From the NCBI GenBank assembly GCA_965213935.1, contig CBDCAO010000012.1, positions 1 through 64,000 of the forward strand: a stretch of DNA of 64,000 nt, in the 5' to 3' direction. Under the pieces are notes generated by a model that saw only the letters and a list, made by a program, of their open reading frames with translations, did not search any database and had not been told where the DNA came from. Below, piece after piece: positions 18,136 through 26,800 of this stretch. Position 1 is the stretch's first letter, and each line of letters starts with the position of its first letter. Source of the stretch: Bin52 sp965213935 (GTDB lineage: Bacteria > Pseudomonadota > Alphaproteobacteria > Thalassobaculales > Thalassobaculaceae). The translations under genes were made by a program, and so were the position numbers.

Positions 18136-19615
18136 TGGAGCCTCTTGCAAAATTGCGAGCTCAGACAGGTGGGAGAAACGCTGACGGGTCTTCATGGAGG
18201 TGGTTGGCGCCGATTTTCCGTCCCGGGCTGCGCATCCGGGGCCTGATCTGGCTGATGTGGCCTGATTCGGCAGAATCCGGGCGAGCGTGACCGCTGCTTG
18301 CGCGGGAAGCGATCGGGATCGGTTTGCAGACGGGGAGTTCAGGGCAGGAGGCGCTGCAGGTGCTCGACGGTCAGTGCCAGGATGCCGAACATGAGATGGC
18401 AGGACACCTTTGCCGCCCCTCGGACCCGGACATGACGGCCACCGTCGTCATCCTTCAGACGGGCATTCACTCTCTCGCTGTTGGTGCGTTCGGCGTAGCG
18501 GACCGCCGTCGCATCGCGATCGTTGATTGCCCGTTGCGCCGTCGCGTCCTGGCGCACGGCCTCCTTGAGCGCGGTATCGCGACGAGGATTGGGGTCGATG
18601 ATCGCGACATGACCCGTGCGCGTACAGTACTCGTGGATCTGCTTCGCGTCACAGGCGGCATCCATCAACTCGTACAGGTCCGTCACCCTCTGCCCGGTCT
18701 GTGTCGCCAACGGGATCGCGGCCTGGCTGTCGTGCAGTGACGCCGAGGTCAGAAGGCAGCTGAGCGGGATGCCGCCGTCCGCCGGGTCGACATGCAGCTT
18801 GGAGCCATTCCAGGACACCGTGTGGCCCCTGGCATTCCGCTTCGTGCCCCGGTCGCACTGCTTCGGCAGATCCGCGATCATTTCCGCAAGATCCATCCGC
18901 AGCTGCGCATCGAGCCGCTTGTCTTCCTTCACCACCACCTCACCCTTGCGTGGGCGGCCGCGCTTGCGCTTCGGCTTTTCGGCCTTCGCCGGCTTCGGTG
19001 CCGGTTTCTCCCGTGCCTCGATCGCGGTGGAATCGCGCGAGACATGCCCGACGATGGGTGTCTCCAGGGCCGTGGTGACCAGTGCTTCGTGCATCCGTGC
19101 CGGAAGGTCGCTGGAGGCACACTCGGCGAAGGCACGCGAGAACGTCGCCTCGCTCGGGATGGCGGAACGCCGTGGCCACCCGCACAGCCGTCGCAGCACC
19201 GGATCCGCATCGATCCGGTCGATCAGATCGCGCGTGGTCGCCAGGTTCCAGATCGCCCTGGCAATGAACGCGCGGGCCACCCGGTCCGCGCAGGGACGGC
19301 CCACAAAACCGGGCTGACAGCTGAAATGGTCTTCGGGAGGCGCAAACTCCAGCACCGCAAACAGCTTGCGGTGCCGATCCGACAGACGGCCCACGGCGTC
19401 GGTCAGTTCGGGAAACAACTCGCCTTGAAATCGGCACCAGAGGTCGGATGCACTCTCGAACAAGGGCATCGGGGAGACTGCGTTTTGTCAGTATGTTGTG
19501 GCTTTAGCAACTCCAACAGACCACTGGGCGGTCCCCGTGTCCCCTCTCTTTCCGAAAATCGCCCCCGTTCAGGGCCCGGAAATCGCGTGGGCCCGCTGAT
19601 TTGCAAGAGGCTCGA
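18136..19615 (-). mobile_element. IS5/IS1182-like insertion sequence, complete
   Basis: A 1480-bp element with one transposase gene. Its ends are inverted repeats: the left end reads TGGAGCCTCTTGCAAA (18136-18151) and the right end, reverse-complemented, reads TCGAGCCTCTTGCAAA (19600-19615), a single mismatch in 16. ATAT flanks it on both sides (18132-18135 and 19616-19619), a 4-bp target duplication. The rejoined target TTGATATCAA is a 10-bp palindrome. It sits in the last codons of a reverse-strand gene. Confidence 0.85.
18339..19469 (-). CDS. transposase of the IS5-like element
   Basis: A 376-residue DDE transposase. The N-terminal part (FEFAPPEDHF-like LEFAPPEDHFSCQPGF, VARAFIARAIWNL, IPSEATFSRAFAECA) is the DUF772-type DNA-binding region. 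A basic KRKRGRPRKGE linker lies near residue 165. The catalytic acidic residues are probably the Asp in SRDSTAIEAREK, the Asp in ELMDAACDA, and the Glu in ERVNARLKDD. The ending HVRVRGAAKVSCHLMFGILALTVEHL (quoted in parts) matches IS5/IS1182-group enzymes. The frame is intact from ATG 19469, so the element may still be active. Confidence 0.9.
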   Translation of the reverse strand: MPLFESASDLWCRFQGELFPELTDAVGRLSDRHRKLFAVLEFAPPEDHFSCQPGFVGRPCADRVARAFIARAIWNLATTRDLIDRIDADPVLRRLCGWPRRSAIPSEATFSRAFAECASSDLPARMHEALVTTALETPIVGHVSRDSTAIEAREKPAPKPAKAEKPKRKRGRPRKGEVVVKEDKRLDAQLRMDLAEMIADLPKQCDRGTKRNARGHTVSWNGSKLHVDPADGGIPLSCLLTSASLHDSQAAIPLATQTGQRVTDLYELMDAACDAKQIHEYCTRTGHVAIIDPNPRRDTALKEAVRQDATAQRAINDRDATAVRYAERTNSERVNARLKDDDGGRHVRVRGAAKVSCHLMFGILALTVEHLQRLLP

Positions 19616-19929
19616 ATATCAAAATCTTCTCTGTTCGCGACAATAACCTTGTTTGGAACCGGATCGATATTGGGGTCTAAGAAATAGTCGATTAAAATCT
19701 CGGAGTGGGAAGGCCGTATTCGTGTAATCTCCCCTACATGGGCAAGCTCATCTACCGTGCCTTCCTGCATGAACAAACATGGTAACCGCATCATTTCGTC
19801 GAACAGGATCGAGCCGCTATTCTTGAATCGGTTTTCTAGCGCGTTTTCGGTATACTCAAACAACCGTCCCGTTTCGATGGTCCCAGTTCCGCCCGTCCAA
19901 GGCATGTGCTGCTCGAGCCAATTGTACAT
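19504..19929 (-). CDS. unknown gene whose last codons were replaced by the insertion sequence
   Basis: The first 105 residues (from MYNWLEQHMPWTGG through DELAHVGEITRIRPSHSE to VIVANREDFDI) are host DNA with clearly lower GC than the chromosome. The insertion lies in the codon for the final Ile shown. As it stands, translation runs on into the element and adds a foreign tail (RASCKSAGPRDF and more) up to a stop at 19504. Removing the element and one ATAT copy restores ...FDINDL-stop, so only four codons and the stop were displaced, and the original product was about 108 residues. I do not recognise the family. The 105-residue length suggests a small domain or an already truncated larger protein. 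A weak ribosome site (GTGAAAGAG) precedes the ATG. It lies downstream of the HEPN-like gene. Confidence 0.55.
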   Translation of the reverse strand: MYNWLEQHMPWTGGTGTIETGRLFEYTENALENRFKNSGSILFDEMMRLPCLFMQEGTVDELAHVGEITRIRPSHSEILIDYFLDPNIDPVPNKVIVANREDFDIRASCKSAGPRDFRALNGGDFRKERGHGDRPVVCWSC

Positions 19930-19949
19930 TCTCTTTCACCACTCATTTT

Positions 19950-20126
19950 CTATATCGTAAGGTATCGGCATGTGCAGCGTTTAGCCATGCACGGCATCCG
20001 CCTTCGCCCAACCAGGTTGCCGTCTCTCGGCATGTTGGCGGCCAGACGGTTGATCCGAACGAGCAGCGCCACAACGTCCGCGAGGCGGTCGACTGCCAGT
20101 TCGACGACAGCACGGCCCTTCGGCAC
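19950..20126 (-). CDS. possible small ORF of high GC inside the low-GC stretch
   Basis: From a GTG, 58 residues can be read, with a heptad-like hydrophobic segment (AVVELAVDRLADVVALLVRI, then NRLAANMP) that could form a helix. Its base composition is much richer in GC than its neighbours, so it may be a fragment of another inserted sequence and not a resident gene. No family is recognised and no good ribosome site is visible. Confidence 0.2.
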   Translation of the reverse strand: MPKGRAVVELAVDRLADVVALLVRINRLAANMPRDGNLVGRRRMPCMAKRCTCRYLTI

Positions 20127-20220
20127 CGCGACCCGCCCGCACCATGCGAGGGAGGAAGTCAGTCATCATGTCGTCGAACCTCCATATCAGCAAAGCCTCT
20201 ACCAAAGAGCGACCAGACGA

Positions 20221-20846
20221 CTAGCGAACAACGCCCTGCTCTCGCGCCATTTGTGTCGCCAAGACTTCTGTCTTGTCGAGGAACGCAAAAAACGCGCTCA
20301 AGTCATCGAGATAGTGCTGCCATTGCCTGCCGGTCTCCTGCTCCCACGAGCACCTCTTTCTCCACAGTTCCACATCTTCATCCATATACGCGAAGAAGTC
20401 CGTTAAGGTGACCAACTCCCGGTCATTCGGCCTCGTAGGAACTCTAGGATCGTCGGTGCTAAGGAATGCAACCAGATCGAACGGAAAGTCTGTTGTTGTT
20501 TCCCGAAACAACTCCTCTAGTTTCACGACGATGGGTCCTACAGTATCGTTGAATTGGCCGTACAGCTTGCTAAGACAATGTCCATTGAAACCCTTGAACG
20601 GATCGACCCCGATTAGATGAAGCAGATACTTCAATCTGAGTTCAAGGGAGATCGCAAGATTGAAATGACTGGCCGTCTTGAGCGATTCCCACACGCTGTG
20701 CGACGGCCACCCGGTTGAGCCTCCTACCGGCGAGAGATCTCCCTGCCTGACCTCCAGACGACGTATTTCTTGCTCTACCAGCCAAGCAGACTGTCTAAAA
20801 AAGCCCGCGCGTCCCCGATCAGCCTAAGGAATTGCACGCCGTTCAT
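20221..20846 (-). CDS. HEPN-like protein with a -1 frameshift at a U6A site
   Basis: The ATG at 20846 has a strong GGGGAG ribosome site but the frame ends after 23 residues. A -1 shift at the heptamer T TTT TTA (20802-20796) joins MNGVQFLRLIGDARAFF to RQSAWLVEQEIRRLEVRQG and onward through a single frame to 20221, about 207 residues in all. The joined product reads smoothly across the junction. The middle segment (HFNLAISLELRLKYLLHLIG, then GFNGHCLSKLY) resembles HEPN helical domains, in which a conserved helix carries an L-x-L-K-x-L-L pattern followed by GH-x-L-x-K-L. That resemblance is tentative, and the RNase motif R-x4-6-H is not clear. The cause may be a lost T, a sequencing slip or programmed frameshifting. 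It is 34 bases downstream of the antitoxin gene. Confidence 0.5.
20796..20802 (-). other. U UUU UUA slippery heptamer
   Basis: Read on the minus strand in the frame of the ATG at 20846, the codons are GCT TTT TTA, which gives the X XXY YYZ form U UUU UUA known from -1 frameshift sites. The codon after a -1 slip is AGA, and it opens the long frame. A plain homopolymer deletion explains the data equally well. Confidence 0.45.
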
Positions 20847-20880
20847 GGTCTCAAATCTCCCCGGCACTCTTTGGCGTCCG

Positions 20881-21330
20881 CTACCGATAGTCGGACGCAC
20901 GCTGCGCCGACGATTGAAGGGGTTCCCCGCACAGCACGAAGAGGTCAGTGCAGGGCAGCGCAAATCCGCCGGACCAGCCGGCCTCGCCAACCTTGCCCGG
21001 TCCAATCCCTTCCCGACCCTTCATCAGCGGATAAAGCCGGAGACCCAAGGCCGCCAGTACATTGAGTACCGTCGCGAAACCCGGATTCCCGTCGCTCGAA
21101 AGCGCCTTGTACAGGCTTTCCCTGCCGAGTCCGGCCTTGGCCGCCACGGAGGTCATGCCCTGGTGGCGGGCAACGTCGCCCACCGCTGCGACAATCACAC
21201 GCGGATCTCCGTCCTCGAAGGCCGCTTCGAGATAGGCGATCGCATCATCCGGAGTCTCCAGATACTCCGCGGGGTCCCATGGCCGCGTCTTGGCCAATGC
21301 AGTCGCAGCGCCTTTTGCAGACCCAGTCAT
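20881..21330 (-). CDS. addiction-module antidote protein (HigA-like, HI1420 type)
   Basis: Antitoxin of a type II module. The core matches the 'probable addiction module antidote' family: RPWDPAEYLETPDDAIAYLEAAFEDGDPRVI (quoted in parts), then the helix-turn-helix region VGDVARHQGMTSVAAKAGLGRESLYKALS and NPGFATVLNVLAALGLRL. Such proteins bind their own promoter and neutralise the RelE-like partner. Its ATG overlaps the stop of the partner frame (ATGA at 21330-21327), the usual coupling. The family ends near residue 95-100; here an extra 45 residues of no family character follow, probably read-through into foreign sequence. The partner toxin is truncated. Confidence 0.75.
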   Translation of the reverse strand: MTGSAKGAATALAKTRPWDPAEYLETPDDAIAYLEAAFEDGDPRVIVAAVGDVARHQGMTSVAAKAGLGRESLYKALSSDGNPGFATVLNVLAALGLRLYPLMKGREGIGPGKVGEAGWSGGFALPCTDLFVLCGEPLQSSAQRASDYR

Positions 21331-21503
21331 CGGTCCCTCCCTTTCACCAGTTCATGTGCAAGATCACGCGCCTTCTCGATGTCTTGCCGCTGGGTGCTCT
21401 TGTTGCCACCAAGCAACAGCACCGCCGTTCCTTCGTCGACCAGAAGGCAATACACGCGATAGCCCGGCCCGTAGTCGATCCGAAGTTCCGAAGCATGTTT
21501 CGT
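21327..21503 (-). pseudogene. C-terminal fragment of a RelE/HigB-like toxin (HI1419 type)
   Basis: The frame carries SELRIDYGPGYRVYCLLVDE, then LLLGGNKSTQRQDIEKA and RDLAHEL, the C-terminal half of the toxin that pairs with HI1420-type antidotes. An in-frame TGA lies directly upstream (21506-21504) and the N-terminal half is missing, replaced by the FRG gene reading in another frame. With about 55 of the usual 100 residues it is almost certainly inactive. Confidence 0.7.
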
Positions 21504-22276
21504 TCATTCGCCCGAAGGTTGACATCACGCATCAACGACGGCTCAAGCTTCCACGCCTTCCCCTGCTTGTCCTCAATTCTGCATTCTCCCCGAAAATACA
21601 GCACAATATCCTGACCGCTGGATCGTATCCCCCTGGACTCCTCAATCAAGTCCGACACGCAGCCAATACACTTCGCTGCAACTTGACTTTCATTCCGCTC
21701 CGGCGGCCCGTGTGGTTCCTCATAGAGCTTGGCCTGCCATGGTTGGGCAAAATTCAAGTCGACGCCCGTAAGCATCGCACTCACGAGCCCGGCGCCTTGG
21801 AGTTTTGCGTTCAACAGGCTAGCATCTTGCAGAAGTGCATCGTTGAATTCAGTTCCCGTAAAGTCGCATTCGGAAAGGTCCGCTCCAACAAATCCTGTGC
21901 TCGCCATCCTCACGTGTCGAAAAACAGAACCGAGTACATAGGCTCGGCGGAACGTAGTACCGACAAGACAGGCGCCTTCGAGGAGTGAATTGGTCATATT
22001 GGCTTGTTCCAAGTCTGCGCACCACAAATTCGAGGCACGTAAGTCCGCCCCTGGTGCGCGATATCTGTCACTGAGCCGCGACTTTCGGAAATTTGCCCGC
22101 TTTAGGTTCATTCCGGAAAGAGGGATACGGTCCTCCTCATCTAGCTTGTTCGCTCTCTGAAATGATGCGTAGAGGTCTTCGCCTTCAAAATCGGGGGTGA
22201 AGTCCAATTGCTCCCGCCTGGCATTCCAGCGTTCGGGTCCTTCGAGAAGCCAGGTGACGTGTTCGGCATTCGCCAT
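21344..22276 (-). CDS. pentapeptide-repeat/FRG-domain protein, C-terminally truncated
   Basis: Residues 50-175 are pentapeptide repeats of the A(D/N)Lxx type (GADLRASNLWCADLEQANM, SGMNLKRANF, VGADLSECDFTGTEFNDALL), which fold as a right-handed beta-helix. After residue 200 the FRG signature appears: QDIVLYFRGECRIED, then KAWKLEPSLMRD and ERNML. FRG domains are frequent in defence islands and their activity is not established. From about residue 262 the frame enters the toxin fragment in the wrong register (GSTTGRAIACIAFW), so the FRG domain lacks its remaining part. GC content is visibly lower than in the chromosome. It is the first gene of the reverse-strand defence-like string. Confidence 0.65.
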   Translation of the reverse strand: MANAEHVTWLLEGPERWNARREQLDFTPDFEGEDLYASFQRANKLDEEDRIPLSGMNLKRANFRKSRLSDRYRAPGADLRASNLWCADLEQANMTNSLLEGACLVGTTFRRAYVLGSVFRHVRMASTGFVGADLSECDFTGTEFNDALLQDASLLNAKLQGAGLVSAMLTGVDLNFAQPWQAKLYEEPHGPPERNESQVAAKCIGCVSDLIEESRGIRSSGQDIVLYFRGECRIEDKQGKAWKLEPSLMRDVNLRANERNMLRNFGSTTGRAIACIAFWSTKERRCCCLVATRAPSGKTSRRRVILHMNW

Positions 22277-22348
22277 GCGACTATCCTCGGATACGCAGGG
22301 TGCGAGTCTCGTATGGCAGTTGTAGTTTCAGCACCCACGGTTATTTTT

Positions 22349-23734
22349 TCAGGCAGCCAGCGCCCGGGGGTGATTCAGGCTGGTGTTGTCGTTTGCCGGA
22401 GCGGCGTCCGCGGCGATCATGGCCTTCCATGCGCTCTCGAAGCGTCCGGATTTGAGCAGGGCGCGGACGGTGAGAACGGCCTGTCCTCCGACGATCCGCC
22501 ATCGCATTCCGGAGCGCTTCATTCTCTGTGAAACGAGCACTTTATTGGCAGCCTCGACGACACCGGATCCAATGGCGATGCCCCGGTCGCTGAGGTCGCG
22601 GTATCGCATGCGCTTGCGGTTCTTGCGGAAGAAGGCGAGTTCGCGCTCGATGGCGGCGCGGTTCCTGCCTGCCTTGTCGCGGAGGTAGCGCAGCGCCCGT
22701 ATGACCCTGGCGCTGCCGTGCGGGTCGTGTCGCAGGATATGGCGGTAGGTCTCGAACCAGCGGGGATCGACGGCATGGTCGGAGGCTGTGCGCAGATGCT
22801 CGCAGATGTGCCAGAAATCGATCGCCTGCGCCTCGGGCGAGAGGTTCTCCAGGAAGGTCCAGTTGTCGGGGGCGCCATCAGCGACGGCGGTGATGGCGAT
22901 ATCGGGTCGCACCCGCCTGATATGCGCGACCTCGCTTGCGAGTTGCGCCTTCAGCGTGAGCTTGCCGCTCTCGGGCATGCGGCCGAGATAGATGGTCTTC
23001 AAGCGCTCACCCTCGGCGTCGTGGAAGGAGACCGTGCCGCAGGCGGCCTCGCGCCAGCAGGCCTCGGCGCGGCCGTCTTCACCGGCCCTCAGAGCCACCA
23101 TGACGCCGTCGAGCGAGACCGACGCGCTGACCGCCTCCTGCGGGATGTCCTCCGTATTGCGGATGCCGGCCAGGGCCTCCGGTCCGAGACTTTCCCAGCG
23201 CTCCTGCATGGCCACGGTGAGCCGCTGCAGGGTGCTTACCGACGGCGTCATGCCGCCCACCTTCTCGAAAAACTCCTCCGCTTCCCGTGCCGTGCAGTGG
23301 CCCATCATCATCAGCCCAAGGTGGGCCGCCGACCGTGTCAGATAGTCGTTCACCAACCCCAGGCTCTCGTCCACCGGTATCAGCGACGTGCCGGAAGCGC
23401 CGGTGCGGTAGCGCGCACGCCGGTCGGTCACCGGACCCAGCGAGGACATGATCGTCTTCGGCGTCGGCGCCACACGGAACCAGTTCTGCCCGTCCCGCTC
23501 GATCCGCGGCGCACCGTCGTCCCGGCTCTCGGCGCAGGCGCCCAGGATCTCGCAGCCGAGCACGTGCATGCTCTCACGCACCCGCCGCTCGGTCTCCTCG
23601 AAGGCCTCGAAAGAGCGCTCAGAGCCGAGCTGTTGATGGCAAACCGCAGTCATCTGCGCGACCGCCTGGACAACCCGGGGAGGCAGGCCCGAAAGATCGA
23701 TGGACGAGGGAAGCCGAGGTTGCGACACTGCCAT
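22349..23734 (-). CDS. ISKra4-family transposase
   Basis: A 461-residue transposase of the ISKra4 type. It has the N-terminal ERRVRESMHVLGCEILGA segment and an EEFFEKVGGMTPSVSTLQRL helix. The first catalytic Asp lies in ASVSLDGVMVAL (near residue 208), the second region in ITAVADGAPDNWTFLE, with the conserved FWHICEHL, and the C-terminal Glu in IGSGVVEAANKVL then MKRSGMRWRI. The frame is intact. Its 5' side carries a 13-bp repeat in opposite orientations (23734-23804), but no matching end is found after the stop, so the element's 3' boundary is unclear. It lies directly upstream of the Calx-beta barrel gene, whose 5' part is missing. Confidence 0.88.
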   Translation of the reverse strand: MAVSQPRLPSSIDLSGLPPRVVQAVAQMTAVCHQQLGSERSFEAFEETERRVRESMHVLGCEILGACAESRDDGAPRIERDGQNWFRVAPTPKTIMSSLGPVTDRRARYRTGASGTSLIPVDESLGLVNDYLTRSAAHLGLMMMGHCTAREAEEFFEKVGGMTPSVSTLQRLTVAMQERWESLGPEALAGIRNTEDIPQEAVSASVSLDGVMVALRAGEDGRAEACWREAACGTVSFHDAEGERLKTIYLGRMPESGKLTLKAQLASEVAHIRRVRPDIAITAVADGAPDNWTFLENLSPEAQAIDFWHICEHLRTASDHAVDPRWFETYRHILRHDPHGSARVIRALRYLRDKAGRNRAAIERELAFFRKNRKRMRYRDLSDRGIAIGSGVVEAANKVLVSQRMKRSGMRWRIVGGQAVLTVRALLKSGRFESAWKAMIAADAAPANDNTSLNHPRALAA

Positions 23735-23804
23735 GGGGACACTCCTGATGTCGTGTTTTTGCGAACCCGCATCCTACCGCATCGCGCGGTGAGGAGTGTC
23801 CCCA
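23734..23804. repeat. inverted copies of a 13-bp sequence upstream of the ISKra4 transposase
   Basis: TGGGGACACTCCT starts at 23734 and its reverse complement AGGAGTGTCCCCA ends at 23804, with about 45 bases between. The outer copy may be the terminal inverted repeat of the element and the inner one a subterminal binding site. The start codon of the transposase overlaps the inner copy. Confidence 0.55.
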
Positions 23805-23856
23805 CCTCCCCGCCGATCACCGCCGTCGTGACAAAATCCTGCCCCGGAACGCGCGA

Positions 23857-26800
23857 TTGTCACGAAAACCCAATCTCACAGGTCCATCGCCACCACGACA
23901 TCACGTCAAATCAACCACTTACAATCGCCACACGAGAACTGCACCCGCGCAGATTCCCATCAAGCATCGCATGTACACCAACTACACCGGCGACAAGGGC
24001 AGACTCAGCCATGCCTATCCCGGCTATACCGGTGTTGTGGACAAGGGCTGGACGGTGCATGTCTATATCCGCGAGAACGACCCGCCGATCACCGTCAAGC
24101 CCCTGCCCGCCGAAGGAACGACGGTCGATGTGAAGGAAGGCAGCCACCTGGACTTCGAGATCACCCTGAGCGAAGCGGCATTCAAGCATGACAGCACGCT
24201 CACGGTTTATCTCTCCGCCCGCGGCGGCAAGGCCGCCGGGGTCAAGCGGCGGGACGGCGATGCCCGATCCTGCGGCGGCCCGCTGGATGACTGTCTGATC
24301 TTCACACCGTCGAACCGCACGCAGTGGGTGCGCCTGTTCGCCATCAACCCCGGCCGTGATGAACTCAAGGTGGAGATTCCCCAACTCCGCTGGGGCGGTC
24401 TGGAACATGTGCGCGACTGGGAGATGAGATGGCCGGTTGAGGTCATACAAGCCGGACAGGCTTCGCCCCTGCAGGCCGAGGCCGCGCAACCCACCTCGGT
24501 CGAGGCACCCTCCTGCGTCTCCGACGCCCTGCTTGCCGACGCCCGGCTGGCTGCGAGCGAGACCTGGCGGACGTCGCCGGGCCATGTCGAGCGCTGGAGC
24601 CGGGTGCTTGCCGCCTTCGGGGAGAGCAACGCCTGGAGCAGCAACCCGATGACCGTCGCCGAGGCGCAGGCGCAGGCGGATCGCGGCCTCAAGCGCTGGG
24701 CGCCGGTGGCGCCGGCGCTGGAATGCCTGGCGAACCCGCCGCAGGAGGAACAGCCGGAACAGGCTGAGGTCCAGCCGGTAACACCCGCCACGCCCGACCT
24801 CAGTCTATCGGCGGGCTCCGCCGTGGACGAGGGCGGCAATGCCACCTTCACCGTCACGGCCGACCCGGCCCCGGCCACCGACCTGACGATTGCCTGGACC
24901 GTCGCCCAGAGCGGCGATTACCTGGCCGCACCCGGCGCCGGCAGCCGGACGGTGACACTGGCAGCAGGGGCGACCAGCACCGCACTCTCGGTGGCGACGG
25001 TGGACGATGCGGCGGACGAGGCCGACGGCTCGGTGAGCGTCACCCTCGGCACGGGTACGGGCTATACCGTGGCCACGGGCAAGGGCAGCGCCGCGGTGGC
25101 GGTGCGCGACAATGACGAGCCAGTGGTGAGCATCGCCGCCGGCAGCGGGGTGACGGAAGGTGCGGCGGCCTCCTTCACGGTCTCGGCGAGCCCGGTGCCG
25201 GCCGCGCCGCTCGACGTGACGCTCGCCGTCGGCCAGAGTGGCGACTTCGCCGCTTCGGGCGAGACGGGATCGCGGACGGTCACCGTCCCGGTCACGGGCA
25301 GCGCGACCGTCGAGGTTGCCACCGACGACGACGGCGCGGACGAGCCGGACGGCTCGGTCACGGCAACAGTGGATGCCGGCACGGGCTACACGGTGGCGGC
25401 ATCGCCGGACAATGCGGCCACGGTGGCGGTGTCCGACAATGACGCGGCGGCGTCGGGTCCGACGCTGTCGATTGCCGACGCAACGTTCAATGAGAATGCG
25501 GGCACGGTGCACTTCACCGTGACGCTGAGCGAGCCGGTGGACCACCGCGTCACCGTCCATTACGCAACGCGGAGCTCGTCTCCAATCTCGGCCAGGGCGG
25601 GCCAGGACTACTTCGAGTGGAAGCGCGCCTGGGGGGCGGAGCTCTGGATCCCCGCCAGAAGCACGAAAGGACGGATCGCCGCCTACATCTACAACGACAG
25701 CCATGACGAGGATCCGGAGACCTTCGAGATGGTGCTGTTCGACGCAAGTGACGGGGTGTCGATTGCCGACGGTGTTGCGGTCGGGACCATCGTCAATGAC
25801 GACCCGATGCCGGCGGCGTGGCTGGCGCGGTTCGGCCGCACGGCGGCGGAGCAGGCGCTGGATGGCATTGCCGGGCGCATCGCGGCCCCGCGCAGCGCCG
25901 GGGTGCAGGGCTCGATCGCCGGACAGACGCTGAACTTCGATCCCGGATCGCAGTCCGGGGCGGCGAACGACAATGCCGGCTCAACCAGCCTTGCAGCCAA
26001 TGACCTGCTGGCGCAATCCGATGTCGTCCGCGCCTTTGGCGCTTCCGCCGGCAGTCTGGACACCCGCGGCTTCGGCCATGACTCGCATGGCTTCGGCTTC
26101 GACAGTATCGGTACTGGCGCACAGTCATACTCGATGACGGCGCGCGAGACGCTGCTCGGCAGCAGCTTCACGGCGACGGGTGAGAAGGACGCCGCGGGCG
26201 GCAGTCTGGCCTTCTGGGGCCGGGCGGCGCAGTCGAGCTTCGACGGACGGGAGGGAACCTTCTCGCTCGACGGCGAGGCGACCACGGCGATGCTGGGCGC
26301 CGACTATGCGCGCGGCAAGTGGCTGGTCGGCATGGCGCTGATGCGGAGCAGCGGCGAGGGCGGCTATGCCGACAACGGCACCGGCCCGCAGCACTGTCCG
26401 GATGTTGGCGAGGGCATGGACCCTGCCACGATGGCGTATCTGTGCGGCGGGGCCATGCGGGAGGGCGACGGCGAGGTGGAGGCGTCGCTGACGGCGGCGG
26501 TCCCCTATGCCGCGATCCAGGCGTCGGAGCGGCTGAAGCTCTGGGGCGCGGCGGGCTACGGCACCGGCGAGGTGACGCTGAAGCCGGAGGTGGGCGGGCT
26601 GCTCAGCTCCGACATCGCCTGGACGATGGCGGCGGCGGGGGTACGCAACGACCTTGTTTCCCTGTCGAGGGAAGCGAGCGGCCCCGCCCTGGCGCTGACT
26701 TCCGACGCCTTGTGGGGCCGGACGAGTTCGGAGAAGACGCACGAGCTTGCGGCGTCGGAGTCCGACGTGACGCGGCTCCGTCTCGGCCTGGAGGGGAGTT

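Noticed and set aside
20775..21005. Longer start for the 23-codon frame before the U6A site
   Set aside because: The upstream part overlaps the end of the antitoxin frame and has no coding character; GGGGAG points to the ATG at 20846.
23827..23864. CGTGACAA and TTGTCACG inverted repeat as an attachment site
   Set aside because: An 8-bp arm with a 22-base loop next to a transposase is suggestive, but there is no integrase, no second copy and no tRNA nearby.
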